A DNA stretch of 64,000 nt from Thermothelomyces thermophilus ATCC 42464 (Eukaryota; Ascomycota; Sordariomycetes; Sordariales; Chaetomiaceae): positions 7,626,001 through 7,690,000 of the forward strand of contig NC_016472.1 of assembly GCF_000226095.1 (NCBI RefSeq), given 5' to 3'. Numbering within the stretch: the first letter of the stretch is position 1; the number at the start of each line of letters is the position of its first letter. Positions 49,801 to 60,156 of the stretch are shown one piece after another. Under the pieces are notes generated by a model that was given only the letters and a program-made list of their open reading frames with translations, was not told the DNA's origin and did no database searches. Made by a program: the position numbers and the translations under genes.

Positions 49801-50111
49801 TGGGCGAGCTGGTCGGCGAGCTGGTGCCGCCGGGCTCCTGCCCCGGGCACTGGACCATGCCGCTCCGGCGGCCGGATCTGGATGACGAGACGGTGGCGGA
49901 GATCTATCCCGGCCGGATGGGCAACTGGGTGCGCAAGGTCACCCACAGCACGGACCCGTCAGCCGCGTTTAGGGTCATGAAGATATCTGGGCGGTGGAGG
50001 CAGATGCTCGTGGCCGTGAGGGCCATCGGAGACGGCGAGGAGATCACGGCCAAGTACGGGAACGGGTATCTCAAGGATCAGCCTTATTCTCTCGTCGAGG
50101 GGCTGCATTGA
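46812..50111 (+). CDS. JmjC-domain protein with C-terminal SET domain
   Basis: Single exon. I place the start at the ATG at 46812 (MDALQLKVDSI, 1,099 residues), because the 101 in-frame codons upstream have no protein-like pattern. After a Ser/Pro linker, a JmjC fold spans about residues 190-460. The Fe(II) ligands are His354 and Glu356 (TMHREDAH) and His441 (GTYHQVLNLG), with Lys/Tyr-rich strands around (QYVYFNLTGKTL). A disordered stretch (~480-690) and a helical region (~695-945) follow. A Cys cluster (CSLCPRKNCRC, from 954) leads into a SET domain with GPGIRS (982), THSTDP (1044) and EEITAKYGNGYL with Tyr1082. The usual NHSC motif reads THST. JmjC proteins remove and SET proteins add histone methyl groups; both in one chain is unusual. 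Substrates are unknown. Confidence 0.85.
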   Translation: MDALQLKVDSISGEVREISVALKGYLEHGLASGRKVQPPRTKAGRDLLQHLLGRLDQVSTGLNNVRELATPHGSPTPSSVRGSDTPLSSSSASLPLSKRVLQSPAAQAEHPDPAAQRNIGIHSAAPAPVPAVVRSPDTECKSALAPPIKEAPSAAIRGRDHGLHPQAPYGITLSNGAVYRSPVPSEHDASPLFDCTYQDIHVLNEELFEIYSSHPAVQDVGYFKIQVRDLPPLNVQKMARPGKDHATSFTYKVDRLGLVKIDTGRRFKFSSPNLPLPVSAKTEWSLEEQKELWNSSAANPPKGTWPYIIGNPLFEDVELSPGEKLRRRGRTKLEGINTQYVYFNLTGKTLTTMHREDAHVRSENLLRSGEHKFWCFIKPASAKKLEERMAIEYPEMRHCSQAVRHLSRFIPPSKLDEWGIEYTLDYCVPGQAIVTEPGTYHQVLNLGPNYAIAINLEYNSSPDMPPDYRFCDRNCPDKFAMSAEDFQIYDKPPSELERRLPGTPETTGSQEGHAAPAAGCVSGPRAEPAGSQLTQSATPPPEPGASHTGHTATGRVADVVVERGEVSTTSVDAPRAQADARPAERSTSFRSAEQPTNSPRVAAETGDLTPRTQPQQLAPDVVAKPVTIVPQQPPFATHAKIQSVSTGGKKEDLPPFRKTARMINPNRDHDVPSPRPSKKLRVETPSAAVSQNLPVKSALERLSTLLKAREAAFAGSLTADKLGGKPSFERLAHLVREWRRYSKSAPTVLGRFGLVKSVEESAHGYPELHVFLSRFFKMKLALCVEFAVTRPGHLTPHNYVNGMLQSLGWDETKRSQLDDCLREGKCWATICGEYDGLLCLIPHDLDCTEFALFKGEVARLHTELDNEFVRRLCSVGAILQKYIWECLELPEFIWESMTTTYLSVDQISPLLAPFRLLKQNHYNSRSGYLWPRPAGWDWDWPSDPSLVRPGDKLCSLCPRKNCRCAEVKIPQIPRISDDTTKGPGIRSVGTHKANDILGELVGELVPPGSCPGHWTMPLRRPDLDDETVAEIYPGRMGNWVRKVTHSTDPSAAFRVMKISGRWRQMLVAVRAIGDGEEITAKYGNGYLKDQPYSLVEGLH

Positions 50112-50871
50112 ACGGATTTGCGGGCAGAGTACGGTGGGCGTTTAATGTTGGTTTGATTCAAGGATGGAAAAGTAGGCGGCGTTTCTCGCATTGTGGTGTT
50201 ATCTTGTCTCGGGAATCCTGGCTTCTCTGGGAGGGCGTTATTCTGCTCGTCATTGGCGCTCATGGTTTCTGGCTTTCTCAATGTCTCAAAGCCCTGAAAG
50301 CGGCATATAGCCATTCGGCGGGGGGATGGTACAGTATCTGTTTTCTTTTATCTATTTTAGCATTCAAAGCTCGATAATAACAGTATTGATCCTGGAGGGA
50401 CGAGTGGTTCCTGTGCGTTAGGAGGCCTGCTCGGATTGTCTAGCCTTCTGTGCGACACAATGGTGGAGTGCACTCACAGCACTATGCTTACTATATGTGC
50501 TGTGTGTACCTATGCACGTATGTATGTACATGCATACAGTACATACCCTACCATGGCAGGCATGTTGACGACGCCCATCACGTACACAGCAGCTAGGGGC
50601 GCAGATGGGTGAAGTTGGGACGGAGCGCATCGAGTGAGAGAAGGGTTAGGGTTATGCGTTATCGATTATCGCCTTGCTCCCCGCTAACTATCCATATTCG
50701 GCAAATCAACAACAACAAACACAACCACAACTCGAGGGTCGGGATTGAGATCTCGAAAAGAAAGTGGCTCATTACACGAAAACCCCACGCGCTCCCGATA
50801 GGAATTTTTTTTAAAAAGCACAGAGAATACTGACACGGGAGCCCCCGGCATTTTCGTCGTGGAAACTAGCC
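50112..50871. other. Intergenic region between JmjC-SET and sos7
   Basis: The left part is the 3' flank of the JmjC-SET gene, with ATGTA-rich repeats at 50500-50550. A telomere-like AGGGTTAGGGTTA lies at 50642-50654, about 220 bases before the sos7 start. Confidence 0.55.
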
Positions 50872-51879
50872 ATGTCGCGCGCGACATCGTCCGCCAATCC
50901 CGACGCGGATCGCGCCGCCGAGGTCCTCCGCGCCCTCCAAGAGCTCGAGTCCGGCTCCGCCCCCGGCGAGGAATACACCATCCTCAAACTCAGCGAACCC
51001 ATATTGTCGGCGCAGCCGTCAAGCAAGGGAGCGGGCGAGGGCGAGGGAGGGGCGGCCAACCGCAGGTCGGACGTGTCGACCGCGTCGCTCGACAGCGGCA
51101 GCGGCAGCGGCAGCGGCAGCGGCGACAGGGGGCCGACGCCGGCGTCGCTCGAGGCCGACCTGGCGCACTACCGCGAGCTCTTCGCCAAGCTCCGCTTCTC
51201 GTACGTCGAGCAGGTCACCAAGGAGAAGTTCATCCGCGCCATCGTCGGCGACCCGCCGCTGATCGTGACCCCGCACGAGATCGCCGAGCTCGAGGCCGCC
51301 AACGCCCACGCCAAGGCCGCCCTCAAGGCCCGAAAGACCGAGGTCGCCGGCATGGTCGACGACCTCGAGCGCCGCGCCCGCGACCTCGCCCGCCGCTACG
51401 CCGACGTCCGCGCCGGCCGCGACCTGCTGCGCGAGCTGCCCGGCCGGATCGCGGAGCTGGAGGAGCGCGTGCGGGAGCTGCGGGCGAGGCAGCACCACCA
51501 GCAGCACCAGCAGCAGGAGGATGATGATGACGGGGCCCCGGGAGGGGGAAGAATGTCGACGGCGATGATGAACATGCCGCTGGGGAAGACGAGGGAGCTG
51601 GTGGAGCAGCGGAGGCGGGAGCTCGGCGCCGTGGAGCGCGAGCTCGAGGTGCTGGGCGCGCAGGCGCCCCGCAAGAGGAAGGAGATGGAGCGGCTCGGGG
51701 CCGAGGTGGCCGCGCTCGAGAACCGGAGGGCCAACAGCACGGCCGCGGCCAGGGAGGCCAAGAGGAGGAGGGACAACAACGCCCAGGGCGGGGTCGCGGA
51801 CGAGCTGGAGGCGAGGGGCAGGTGGTACAGGGCCTCGGAGGCGGTCTTGCGGCAGGTTCTGGATCTTCCGCAAGCGTGA
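50872..51879 (+). CDS. sos7: Kinetochore protein Sos7-like
   Basis: Single exon, 335 residues. The N-terminal region is short and disordered with a (Gly-Ser)n run. The Sos7 core reads YRELFAKLRFSYVEQVTKEK and FIRAIVGDPPLIVTPHEIAE, the diagnostic part of the family. Two long coiled coils follow (residues ~145-205 and ~235-300), separated by a His/Gln and Asp-rich insert (HHQQHQQQEDDDD). In S. pombe, Sos7 links Mis12-complex and Spc7 functions at the kinetochore. The end, RWYRASEAVLRQVLDLPQA, looks natural. Very high GC in third positions explains a 284-codon antisense frame across it, which I reject. Confidence 0.85.
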   Translation: MSRATSSANPDADRAAEVLRALQELESGSAPGEEYTILKLSEPILSAQPSSKGAGEGEGGAANRRSDVSTASLDSGSGSGSGSGDRGPTPASLEADLAHYRELFAKLRFSYVEQVTKEKFIRAIVGDPPLIVTPHEIAELEAANAHAKAALKARKTEVAGMVDDLERRARDLARRYADVRAGRDLLRELPGRIAELEERVRELRARQHHQQHQQQEDDDDGAPGGGRMSTAMMNMPLGKTRELVEQRRRELGAVERELEVLGAQAPRKRKEMERLGAEVAALENRRANSTAAAREAKRRRDNNAQGGVADELEARGRWYRASEAVLRQVLDLPQA

Positions 51880-51922
51880 GTTAGGTTGTGAGCTCTCCCG
51901 GATTAGTTCGTCTCCGGTTTTC

Positions 51923-51968
<46 letters not shown>

Positions 51969-52759
51969 GCGCGTCCTCTGGGGAATGTGTGTCGCCCAGT
52001 CATTGGTTTACGGTCTTGACAAAGGTTGGGATGATGACATGTGGTACTGGTTCGGCTCGGTGTTGGAATTAGGTCTGGTAACATCTGGCCATGGATAGGC
52101 GTTTGGGAGTTGTATGTCGTATGTACTGTACCAGGGTTTCCCAGGTTTCTGATTTCATGGAAGGGGGTTAAGCGCTGGCTCAGGGAATTCGGGCGCGAAC
52201 GGTCTGGGGGAACTCTGAGACTCGTTTCAGCTGTGGGTTGATAGTTTTACGAAAGGAGTTGTTCCCCGAAGTGGCCCCCCCATCCGTCTCGTCCAGCAAC
52301 CGAGTCACCATTTGCAGTTTGTGTTAGGTGGAACTGAAGCTGATGCTCTTGTCCGCCATTACGGCACCATCAGTGATCTCGACGGCGAGGCACAGGCGCA
52401 AACGGGAGACCGACCAGGGTATCTGAGGAACGAACGACCCGCTCAAACATCGTTTCCATTCAGAGCTCTCATAAAGGTTCTAGATCGGCTTCTATCTCAA
52501 GACATGTCTCAGAGCGGACGCTGCGGACTGAACACAAATGTCGCGAGACTGCAGGACTGTTGAGCCAAATGGGTGATGGAGGGCACCAGAGATGCGTCGA
52601 GACCACGGGTATGCAAGATGTGTCTCAATTGAACTGTAGAAATATCGGATTAAGCTTTCGCGCCGTCTTTAAGTCAGTCTGATGTACATACACGTACGGT
52701 ATGCACGCCGTTGACTATTGGCCGTACAACCAACATCTCCTTGGTCTAGACCGGCGCCA
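51880..52759. other. Convergent region between sos7 and the thioredoxin-like gene
   Basis: Contains a 40-T homopolymer close behind sos7. Further right, an 83-codon open frame (52312-52563) has no recognisable motif. Confidence 0.5.
51928..51967 (+). repeat. Poly-T run (40 T)
   Basis: Uninterrupted run of 40 T in the 3' flank of sos7. It is far longer than the other T/A runs in this window (10-13 nt). Length may be unreliable in assemblies. Confidence 0.9.
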
Positions 52760-53417
52760 TCATGACCTGCCGAAAATGCTACCAAGGAGGTTCGACCCGC
52801 CACTCGGCCCTCCGCCCCCGCGGTTACCGTGCCTTCTCGCCTCGTTCCTGATCCACTCCTCGAGAAAGTTTCGGTCCGCCAGTTTCCTCCCGTCCGAGAC
52901 CTTGGTCCGTACCTGTGCCTCGCCGGCATCGAAACTGAGCAAGGTTGGGACCGAGTTGATCATGTAGGTGAGGCCCAGCCCGGCGGCCATGACGTCCGGG
53001 GCGTCATACTCGACGGTGCAGTAGGCCACGCCGCCCTCGGCCTCGCCCACGCCGGACTCGACCAGTTCCTGGATGAGCGGCGCCACGACACGGCAGGTGG
53101 AGCACCACGAGGTCGTCCAGAGGGTCAGCAGCGGCGTCCGTGAGGAGGACGACAGGAGCTGGTAGGTGTGGAATTGGTCGGCATTGCGAACCCTGGAACG
53201 CGTCTGCGGTCAGTTCTCGAGGTCGGGGGGAGGATCTACGCGCGTTGGGGGTGTGGAACGGAGGTAAAACCCACGAGGCATAAACCTGATTCGATGCTCG
53301 TGATGGACGCGACGTTGAAAAGCGCAGCCGTGATACCAGTAGCCGGTCATGCTTGGGGAGGGACGTCGCTCTGAAAAATCGGCTCCCAGCAGCGAGTGAC
53401 GAGCCGAGGAGCTGCAT
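52760..53417 (-). CDS. Mitochondrial thioredoxin-like protein (WCSTC)
   Basis: Two exons: 53286-53417 and 52760-53203; 191 residues. The N-terminus (MQLLGSSLAAGSRFFRATSL, then RLRFSTSRPSRASN) is Arg/Ser-rich with no acidic residue in the first 20, so mitochondrial import is likely. The thioredoxin fold is evident from TPLLTLWTTSWCSTCRVV through YCTVEYDAPDVMAAGLGLTY to the cis-Pro motif INSVPTLLSF. The active site is WCSTC instead of WCGPC, a change seen in specialised thioredoxin-like proteins. The acceptor ACCGCAG at 53204 was chosen by phase; its branch site is close, so the junction residues are less certain. Partner and redox role are unknown. Confidence 0.78.
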
Positions 53418-55361
53418 CGTTTCCCTAGAATGCAGCGCAGGCGAGTGCAGCAGCACCCGAGGCAAAATCGGAATAACCCGAATAGCCCAGTCACGTTACT
53501 CAAACAATGTCCTCAATTGTGAATTTTCGCGAGCTTTCTTTCGACATCGAGGGTGAGGTCATCACCACTCGCGCACGCTACCTTCAGGGTTCTGTAAAGT
53601 TACCAAATACGGACGCTAATGTTTCGTTTGTGCTGCCGCCAACGTTGCATTGGATGCCGTCAGGCCAACCACCCCACATGCTAGGGTGGGCTCGGGGAGA
53701 CTTGGCGCGCATCACAAGCTGCACTCGGCACCTGTCGTGCTGAATTACCTCCGTCCTGCGTAGGGGAATGCAGGCGAGAATTCCTGGGCAGCTCCATAAT
53801 GATCCGCACACTACAGAACGTGGATCTCATCGGTCGCATCAGATGAGCGGTGAGATGACCTGCCATTGCTCTGTCCAGTGATGCATCGACAGGATGCGGC
53901 TGCGGTTCCTGTCCGTTTTGGGTGTTAGTTAATAGAACCACTGAGAAGTGTTGCCTGTGTGACCTTCGGGTGCACGGGAGTACTGTACGGCGTCGAAGGC
54001 TTGTCACGCGCCTTGGCATCGTCATTCTGCATGTCGAGGGCCCTATCGATGGCTTGCCATCAACAGCAGCAACCCGGATGCGGACGTTGCGGCGCAGAAC
54101 AAAGACGATCGCTTTCCCACATGCGTGCATTGATTAGCGGTGATGTGCGCCTCAACCTCTGCCCCGCGCCACCAGTTGGTTAGGAGCCCCGGGGGGCCGG
54201 GGGGAGCAACAGCGCTATGCCTGCTGGTGCGTTTTGGCGAGCTTGTCTGAGGCAGGCAGGCCCCGCTTCCTGCTCCCCGCGACCAAAACAGAGATACTCT
54301 CAGGGTCCTCGGCGCATTGCACCATCACGGTTCTATCGCTATACCTCGACTGGTTGTGGCAAAATCTCGAAGGTGGTGGTAGGTGCGACAGTAAGCTCTC
54401 GGCACGGCAAGTCGTCGAGTCAGAATCCGCGATTGCTTGGGCTATCCTCATCCTACTTGTCACAAAGAAGGTCACGCAGCGCTGCTCATCTGTTTGAGGA
54501 TTGCGCCGTCTGCTTTGGCTGCTGGACGGCTTCGCCGGGCTACCCAGCCTAACGGGTCGTTCCTTGATTTCCTGCATGTTGGCGCGGTACTGTGTACAGA
54601 ATCGCCGGGGTGTTTCTCTCACCAAACCCCGGGGGTCTTTCAGCTCCCCAAGCTAAACACACACCCGAGACACCCCGCGCCGGTTCCCATGACCGATTGC
54701 CAGGCCCTCGCTTCTGGCGGGGCGCTTTTCTTGACTCTTGGCCAACAACCCATGCGGCACTGCGTCGTACCAATCTACGGATTATAGCGTAGATGCGAGA
54801 GGATGGAAAGTTGGAGACACATCCTTGCGGATCTTCCATTGAACCCCACGCGTGTTTGGGGTAACCTCCTCGCATCTTACTCCGTAGTACTAGCTGAAAA
54901 GTACCCAGGTGTTAAGTATATCTCTAGGCTTGCGGCTCACTGCCCACCTCTCTTCCTTCTTTCCTTCCTCACGTTCCCAAGCATCCCAACTGCCGTTCAC
55001 CTCTTCCATCTCCCCCAGGTCCGCACTGGAGCAGGCATCAAGGCCTGTAGCGGCAGGAGTTCCGTGATTCCGCTGGTCTCAGTTCCGGTTTTACAGACCG
55101 TCAACAACACCCCTTCCGGGTTCCGGCCAGCAACGCCTGGCTTTGTTGTTGTAACGCAATTGCAGCCAGCTTCTTCCGAACCTCTTCGTGCTACAACCCC
55201 CGGCCTGGAGAGTACTATACCTGCTTCTTGTCGGCAAATTTTGGCTGCCTTCTTTCTGGCCAATTTTTAGTTTGGATATCTCTTTCCCATTTCGCCTTGT
55301 ATGTATTTGTATTCGGCACAGGATATAGTCGAATTTGGCACATCACATCCCAGAAGCGACA
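53418..55361. other. 1.9 kb intergenic region
   Basis: Divergent promoters of the thioredoxin-like (-) and MFS (+) genes. Contains a G/C-run near 54187-54203. Several frames of 100-155 codons have no signal, domain or splice context. The last 400 bases are pyrimidine-rich, as in a leader. Confidence 0.5.
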
Positions 55362-57725
55362 ATGGCGTCAGATGCACAACAAACCTCCCCTCCGTCGCGG
55401 CGGCCATGGAGTTCCCTTTTTGGCCGAAAGTCTGCTGGGGAGCGGGACTCTGGCGAGAGATCCGGCCCGCCTAGGTGGACGATGGGAATTCTGGAGGATA
55501 AGGAGACCATCGAAGTTCCAGGTACGTTGTAGAGACCGATTAGCTATCCCATCCAATACTTCCCAACACGACCGCTAACCCGCCAAACAGGCTCGGTTCT
55601 GTTGCTTGCTGCCGACCACAATGAACCGCTTGGGCTGAGGAACGCTCCGGCGCGAACATCGCACTCGTCCATTCCCACGGGTGTGATCCACCAACTCCCC
55701 GATGACGTGGAAGAGGTGCCGAAAAAGAAGACCCGGGATGGCAAGATTATCCTGGAGCCTCAGCCCGAAGACTCGGCCAACGACCCGCTCAATTGGCCGG
55801 CGTGGCGGAGAGACCTAGCCCTGCTGTCTCTGGGGCTCTTCTGCATGGTTGGCGGCGGCACTACGCCTCTGCTTGCCGCGGGCTTCACTGATGTCGCCAA
55901 CGAGTACGGCGTCGACGTCCATAGCGTCTCGCTCACCACGGGCCTCTACATGATGGGCATGGGCCTTGGATCCATCATATTCTCCCCTACCGCCATCCTG
56001 TACGGGAAGCGGCCCGTCTACCTCTTTGGGGCGATTCTCTACATCGCGACCTCGGTTTGGTGCGCTGCCTCGCCCAATTTCCCCTCCCTCGTCGTCGCGC
56101 GGATCTTCCAGGGTATCGCAGTCAGCCCCGTCGAGTGTCTGCCGTCGGCTACCATCGCCGAGATTTTCTTCCTCCATGAGCGTGCTTTCCGTATCGGCAT
56201 CTACACGCTTCTTCTGCTTGGCGGCAAAAACCTCGTTCCCCTCGTCAGCGCCGTCATCATACAAAATATGGGATGGCGTTGGGTCTTTTGGTACGTCCGA
56301 TTCCCCAGCTCCCCGCAGCAACCCAAAAAAAAATCACTAACTGCTTCTTGCAGGATGGTCGCTGTCGTGGTTGCCTTCTGCGGCTTGCTTCTCTTCTTCT
56401 TCGTCCCAGAGACGTTCTGGGACCGCAAGCCTATTCCAAGGAAAGTCAAGAAGACGAGGTCGAGGCCAAATATCTTTCGGCGAATCTCGTCCAGGCAGGA
56501 GGTCCTGCACGGAACGCCTGCTCCAACCAGGCGGCCCTCACTCGATCACGCCGTCGATGCTACGGGAGCGCCAACCACAACGGATCAGCGCGCGAAAGCT
56601 TCTCGGGTGGGATTTGCGCCAACAGAGAAGGTCAAGTTTGCCGATGCGTCGAGCGAGTCATCAGCCAGCGGGTCGGGAGAAGAGCAAGCAGCCGAAAAGG
56701 AAACGGCAACCGAAAAGCCGAGAGCCTCGGGGGAGGGCCTCGCATCGTCGGATGAAAAAGCTTCCCCGAGTGCTCCGCGGCCACCTTCCCCGGCAAAGCT
56801 GTCGATTCCTCCCGCATCCGCGGCCGTTCCGGCACCCTCGGCCCCTCCGACACCCTCGATCGAGCAAGACCTCCCACGCCTTGACCAATACGAAACCGAC
56901 ACCGAGTCGCAATCCATCCGGAGCACCCAGACAAACGGCCAGATAGCTTATACGGCTGCCCTGCGCAACCAACCGCCCCGTTCCTTTATCCAGTCGCTGA
57001 AACCGTTCAATGGACGGCTGAACAAGGACAAGTGGCACAAGGTTGTCGTAAGGCCTCTAATCCTCTTCAGCTACCCGGCTGTGCTCTGGTCCTCGGTTGT
57101 CTACGCATGCTCGGTTGGCTGGCTCATTGTCATCTCCGAATCCGTGGCGGTCATCTACCGCGAGGATATCTACAGTTTCAATGCGCTCCAGACGGGTTTG
57201 GTCTACATCAGCCCGTTCGTTGGCGGCATCCTCGGATCCGCGGTAGCGGGAAGAATATCAGACACGATCGTCAAGGCCATGGCGCGGCGGAATGGCGGCC
57301 TGTACGAACCCGAGTTTAGACTTGTCATGGCCATCCCCATCGCCATCACCACCGTCATCGGTCTGATGGGTTTTGGCTGGTCTGCCCAGGTCCACGACCA
57401 CTGGATGGTCCCGACGGCCTTCTTTGGAATCATCTCGTTCGGCTGCACCATGGGCTCTACGACCAGCATCACCTTCTGCGTCGACAGCTACCGGCAGTAC
57501 GCAGGCGAAGCCCTGGTCACGCTCAACTTCAGCAAGAACGTCCTGCACGGCTTGGTTTTCAGCTTGTTCGTCACCGGATGGCTCTCCGACGACGGTCCCA
57601 AGATCGTTTATATTTGGATTGGCATTATCCAACTAATCTTGCTGCTTTTCACCATTCCCATGTACGTCTTTGGTAAGCGGCTCCGTATGTGGACGGTGCG
57701 CAGGAACTTCATGGAGCGGTTCTGA
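55362..57725 (+). CDS. MFS transporter (DHA1-like drug/polyamine type)
   Basis: Three exons: 55362-55521, 55591-56290, 56354-57725; 743 residues. A ~120-residue cytosolic head ends in the family signature DPLNWPAWRRDLALL. Six helices follow with GLYMMGMGLGSIIFSPTAILYGKRP (the A-like loop motif), ARIFQGIAVSPVECLPSATI (motif C region) and MGWRWVFW. A Ser/Pro/Glu-rich cytosolic loop of about 200 residues separates helices 6 and 7; helix 7-12 run from VVRPLILFSYPAVLW to the end RRNFMERF. Intron 2 (63 nt) has no in-frame stop, so reading through it is possible. The family exports drugs, polyamines or small metabolites by proton antiport. No biosynthetic neighbours indicate a substrate. Confidence 0.92.
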
Positions 57726-58684
57726 AAGTTTTCCTTTGGACCCGTCTTGGTTTGGTCGGTTGATACCCCTTGACTCTCGTTTTCTGGCGTTTGCTTTGAA
57801 CCCTCATCCATTGCATGGTTGGGCATAGCATCGGCATCATCACCGCATCACATCGGCAACATTTACATTTGATATTTGTCGGCATTTGGGATATAATGGC
57901 GTATACGGAGTATGTGGAGCAGATTTCTGTTATTTCTTGGTTTTATCACGAATTACGAACTTTGCATGATATACGTGGAGAGGGCGTCATGTAGAAAGAC
58001 GTGAATACGTGTTCTGTTTTTAAGTCTTCTGACTGTCGATCCATCTTCTTCTATCCGTACATCTTGGAACTGATTCCTCTATGGCCGCCAAACACCTTTG
58101 TCCCTCAAGCTGCGGAAGGATCAAGTTTACCAACCGCCCTGCCCCCCACCACCCACGTAATTTTGACAGCCAGAAGGTGCCAACGAAGAGCTTCAATACT
58201 CGCTTCCTGCACACCCTCAATAGGCGCGCAACGCGCGTATAGATTTTATATACTTGTTAGACACGCGTAACCTAATGATACCTACCACCCAATTGGTGCG
58301 GGTAACGCGCCCAGAGATATTGGTTCCTGGCCAGGACTGCATTTCACAGGAGCTTTGCAGACCCTATATATATAACCTGCAAAAGAGGATAGATGGGGCG
58401 TTTGGCCGCCGTACTGTAGCGATGGTGGTGAATGGCGCCGCACTGTACACAATCAAGTCGCTCACACTGTGTGCCCCACGGCCTGTTCGACCCCTCCATT
58501 CGCAGTAGCTACCTGCTCATTCTTTCCAGCCCCACCAAACCATCTACTAGTACCAACCTACCAAACGATCCGTAGTGTACACTACCAATGTCGGGACAGA
58601 TACCCACCTGAGCGTACCAGCAACACACGGTGAGAGGGGAGGAAGCAGCAGCAGCGAACTTCACAACGAACAAACTTGGGGACA
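57726..58684. other. Intergenic region upstream of ELP6
   Basis: 3' flank of the MFS gene and ELP6 promoter. AT-richer between 57830 and 58020, with TATATATA near 58368. No gene is supported. Confidence 0.5.
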
Positions 58685-59770
58685 ATGACATCGCGCGTCC
58701 CGCACCTCCTCGAACCCTATCTCTCACTCCCGCCAGAAGCCTCCCTCGTCTTGCTCACCGGCGTCCTCGGCGCCAGCACCAACTGGCTCGTCCTCCGCCA
58801 CCTGTACGCCCTCCTCAAATCCAATCCCAAGCCATCAGCTCATCTGGGGAACGGGACGGGTATTGCAGATGCGCTGAGGAGAGGGACGGAGAGGGGGGGG
58901 GTAGACGAGGAGAACAAGAAGGAGAAGAAGGAGGAGGAGGAGGAGGGAAAGGAGGACGTGGCGGTGCTCCTCGTGAGCTTCCTTCGCGACTTTACCTTCT
59001 GGAGAGACGGCCTCGCCCGGCTGGGGATCGACCTCGAGGCGGCCGGGCGGCGCGGCAAGTTTGCGTACGTGGACGGGCTGCCCGCCGGCGGGCTCTTCTC
59101 GGGCGGCTCGGCAGCCGGGGCCGAGACGGCGGGCCACGGTCAGGTGTCGCGGCAAGGGTGGCGGCGGACGGCCGCGGCGCTGGCGGGCCCGAGCGACATC
59201 CGGGACACCGTCCTGGCGAGCGTGGAGAACTTGAGGAATCCTCATCACGCGGTTGGCCCCCGCACGCCCTCGGGGGATGATGAGGGCAAGGCTGGGAGGA
59301 AGGTTGTGCTAGTGATTGACGGGCTGGATTTCGTGCTTGCTGCGATGGATCCGAACTCGCGGCCGGGCGGTCCGCCTGATGCTGCGTGGACGGCTATGGG
59401 GGTGAAAGAGGTAGTGACGGAGTTGAGGGAGGTAAGTTTTATGTCAGGGTCCATGGAGAGTGCGGAGAAATGGGCGTTAGCTAACATCATCTCATAGGCA
59501 ACACACGCTGCTATCGTCACTCTCGCCGCCGACGACCCCCTCATCAAGGAGCAGGAAACGACGTTAGAGAAGCAGCACGCCTGGTTCGCGTTGAGTCTGG
59601 CCCACGAGGCCGACGCGATCCTCAGCTTGCGGCTGCTCGACACAGGCGCGGCCCAAGACGTGAGCGGTGTTATCAGAATCACAAACAGGAGAGACCCTGC
59701 ACAGAATCACGAGTATCTCTACCACGTGGGGGGCGACGGTGGTGTTAGAGTATTCGAACGAGGCCAGTAA
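58685..59770 (+). CDS. ELP6: Elongator complex subunit Elp6
   Basis: Two exons: 58685-59431 and 59498-59770; 339 residues. Elp4, Elp5 and Elp6 form a RecA-like hexameric ring that works with Elp1-3 in wobble-uridine modification of tRNA. The protein shows the Elp6 layout: PHLLEPYLSLPPEASLVLLT, AVLLVSFLRDFTFWRDGLAR, GRRGKFAYVDGLPAGG, VVLVIDGLDFVLA, then AIVTLAADDPLI and ALSLAHEADAILSLRLLDTG. No Walker A is present, as is normal for this subunit. An acidic/Lys insert (residues ~75-95) is encoded by a GAG/AAG-rich stretch. The intron has a TAGCTAACATC branch. Confidence 0.92.
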
Positions 59771-60156
59771 TGAAGATGATACCCCTGGTAATCGGAGTGC
59801 CACTTCCGTTTTCCCCCTTACTGCCAGGTCGCTGCACGCTAGGCTGTCCTACACCGGCGGGGCCGCCAGTCGTTTCTTGCATCTCCAGAGACCATGCCTC
59901 TGCCCCTTTCACACGGAACTTGCCCGGAAAAAAAATGAATCTGTGTGATTGGTCCCAAACGTGACGCCCGTTTCATGACCTGTGCTCGATGCAATTGACC
60001 GTCTTTGAACCGAGTCCCGTGCGCGCGAAATCATCCCATTTGTGATGTAGCAGCGGAAAGCGAGTAGGTCCGTCCGAAAAGTGTCCAGCCCATGTTACAC
60101 CACTCGCCGAAAACGATCCATCCCGTCGTCCACGCCCCTGCCGTCATAACAACCCA
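59771..60156. other. Convergent 3' region of ELP6 and eL37
   Basis: 386 bases holding both terminators; an A-run lies near 59930. Nothing else is seen. Confidence 0.5.

Noticed and set aside
51019-51873. 284-codon minus-strand frame opposite sos7
   Set aside because: Antisense of coiled-coil codons; Leu/Arg/Ala-rich and domain-free.
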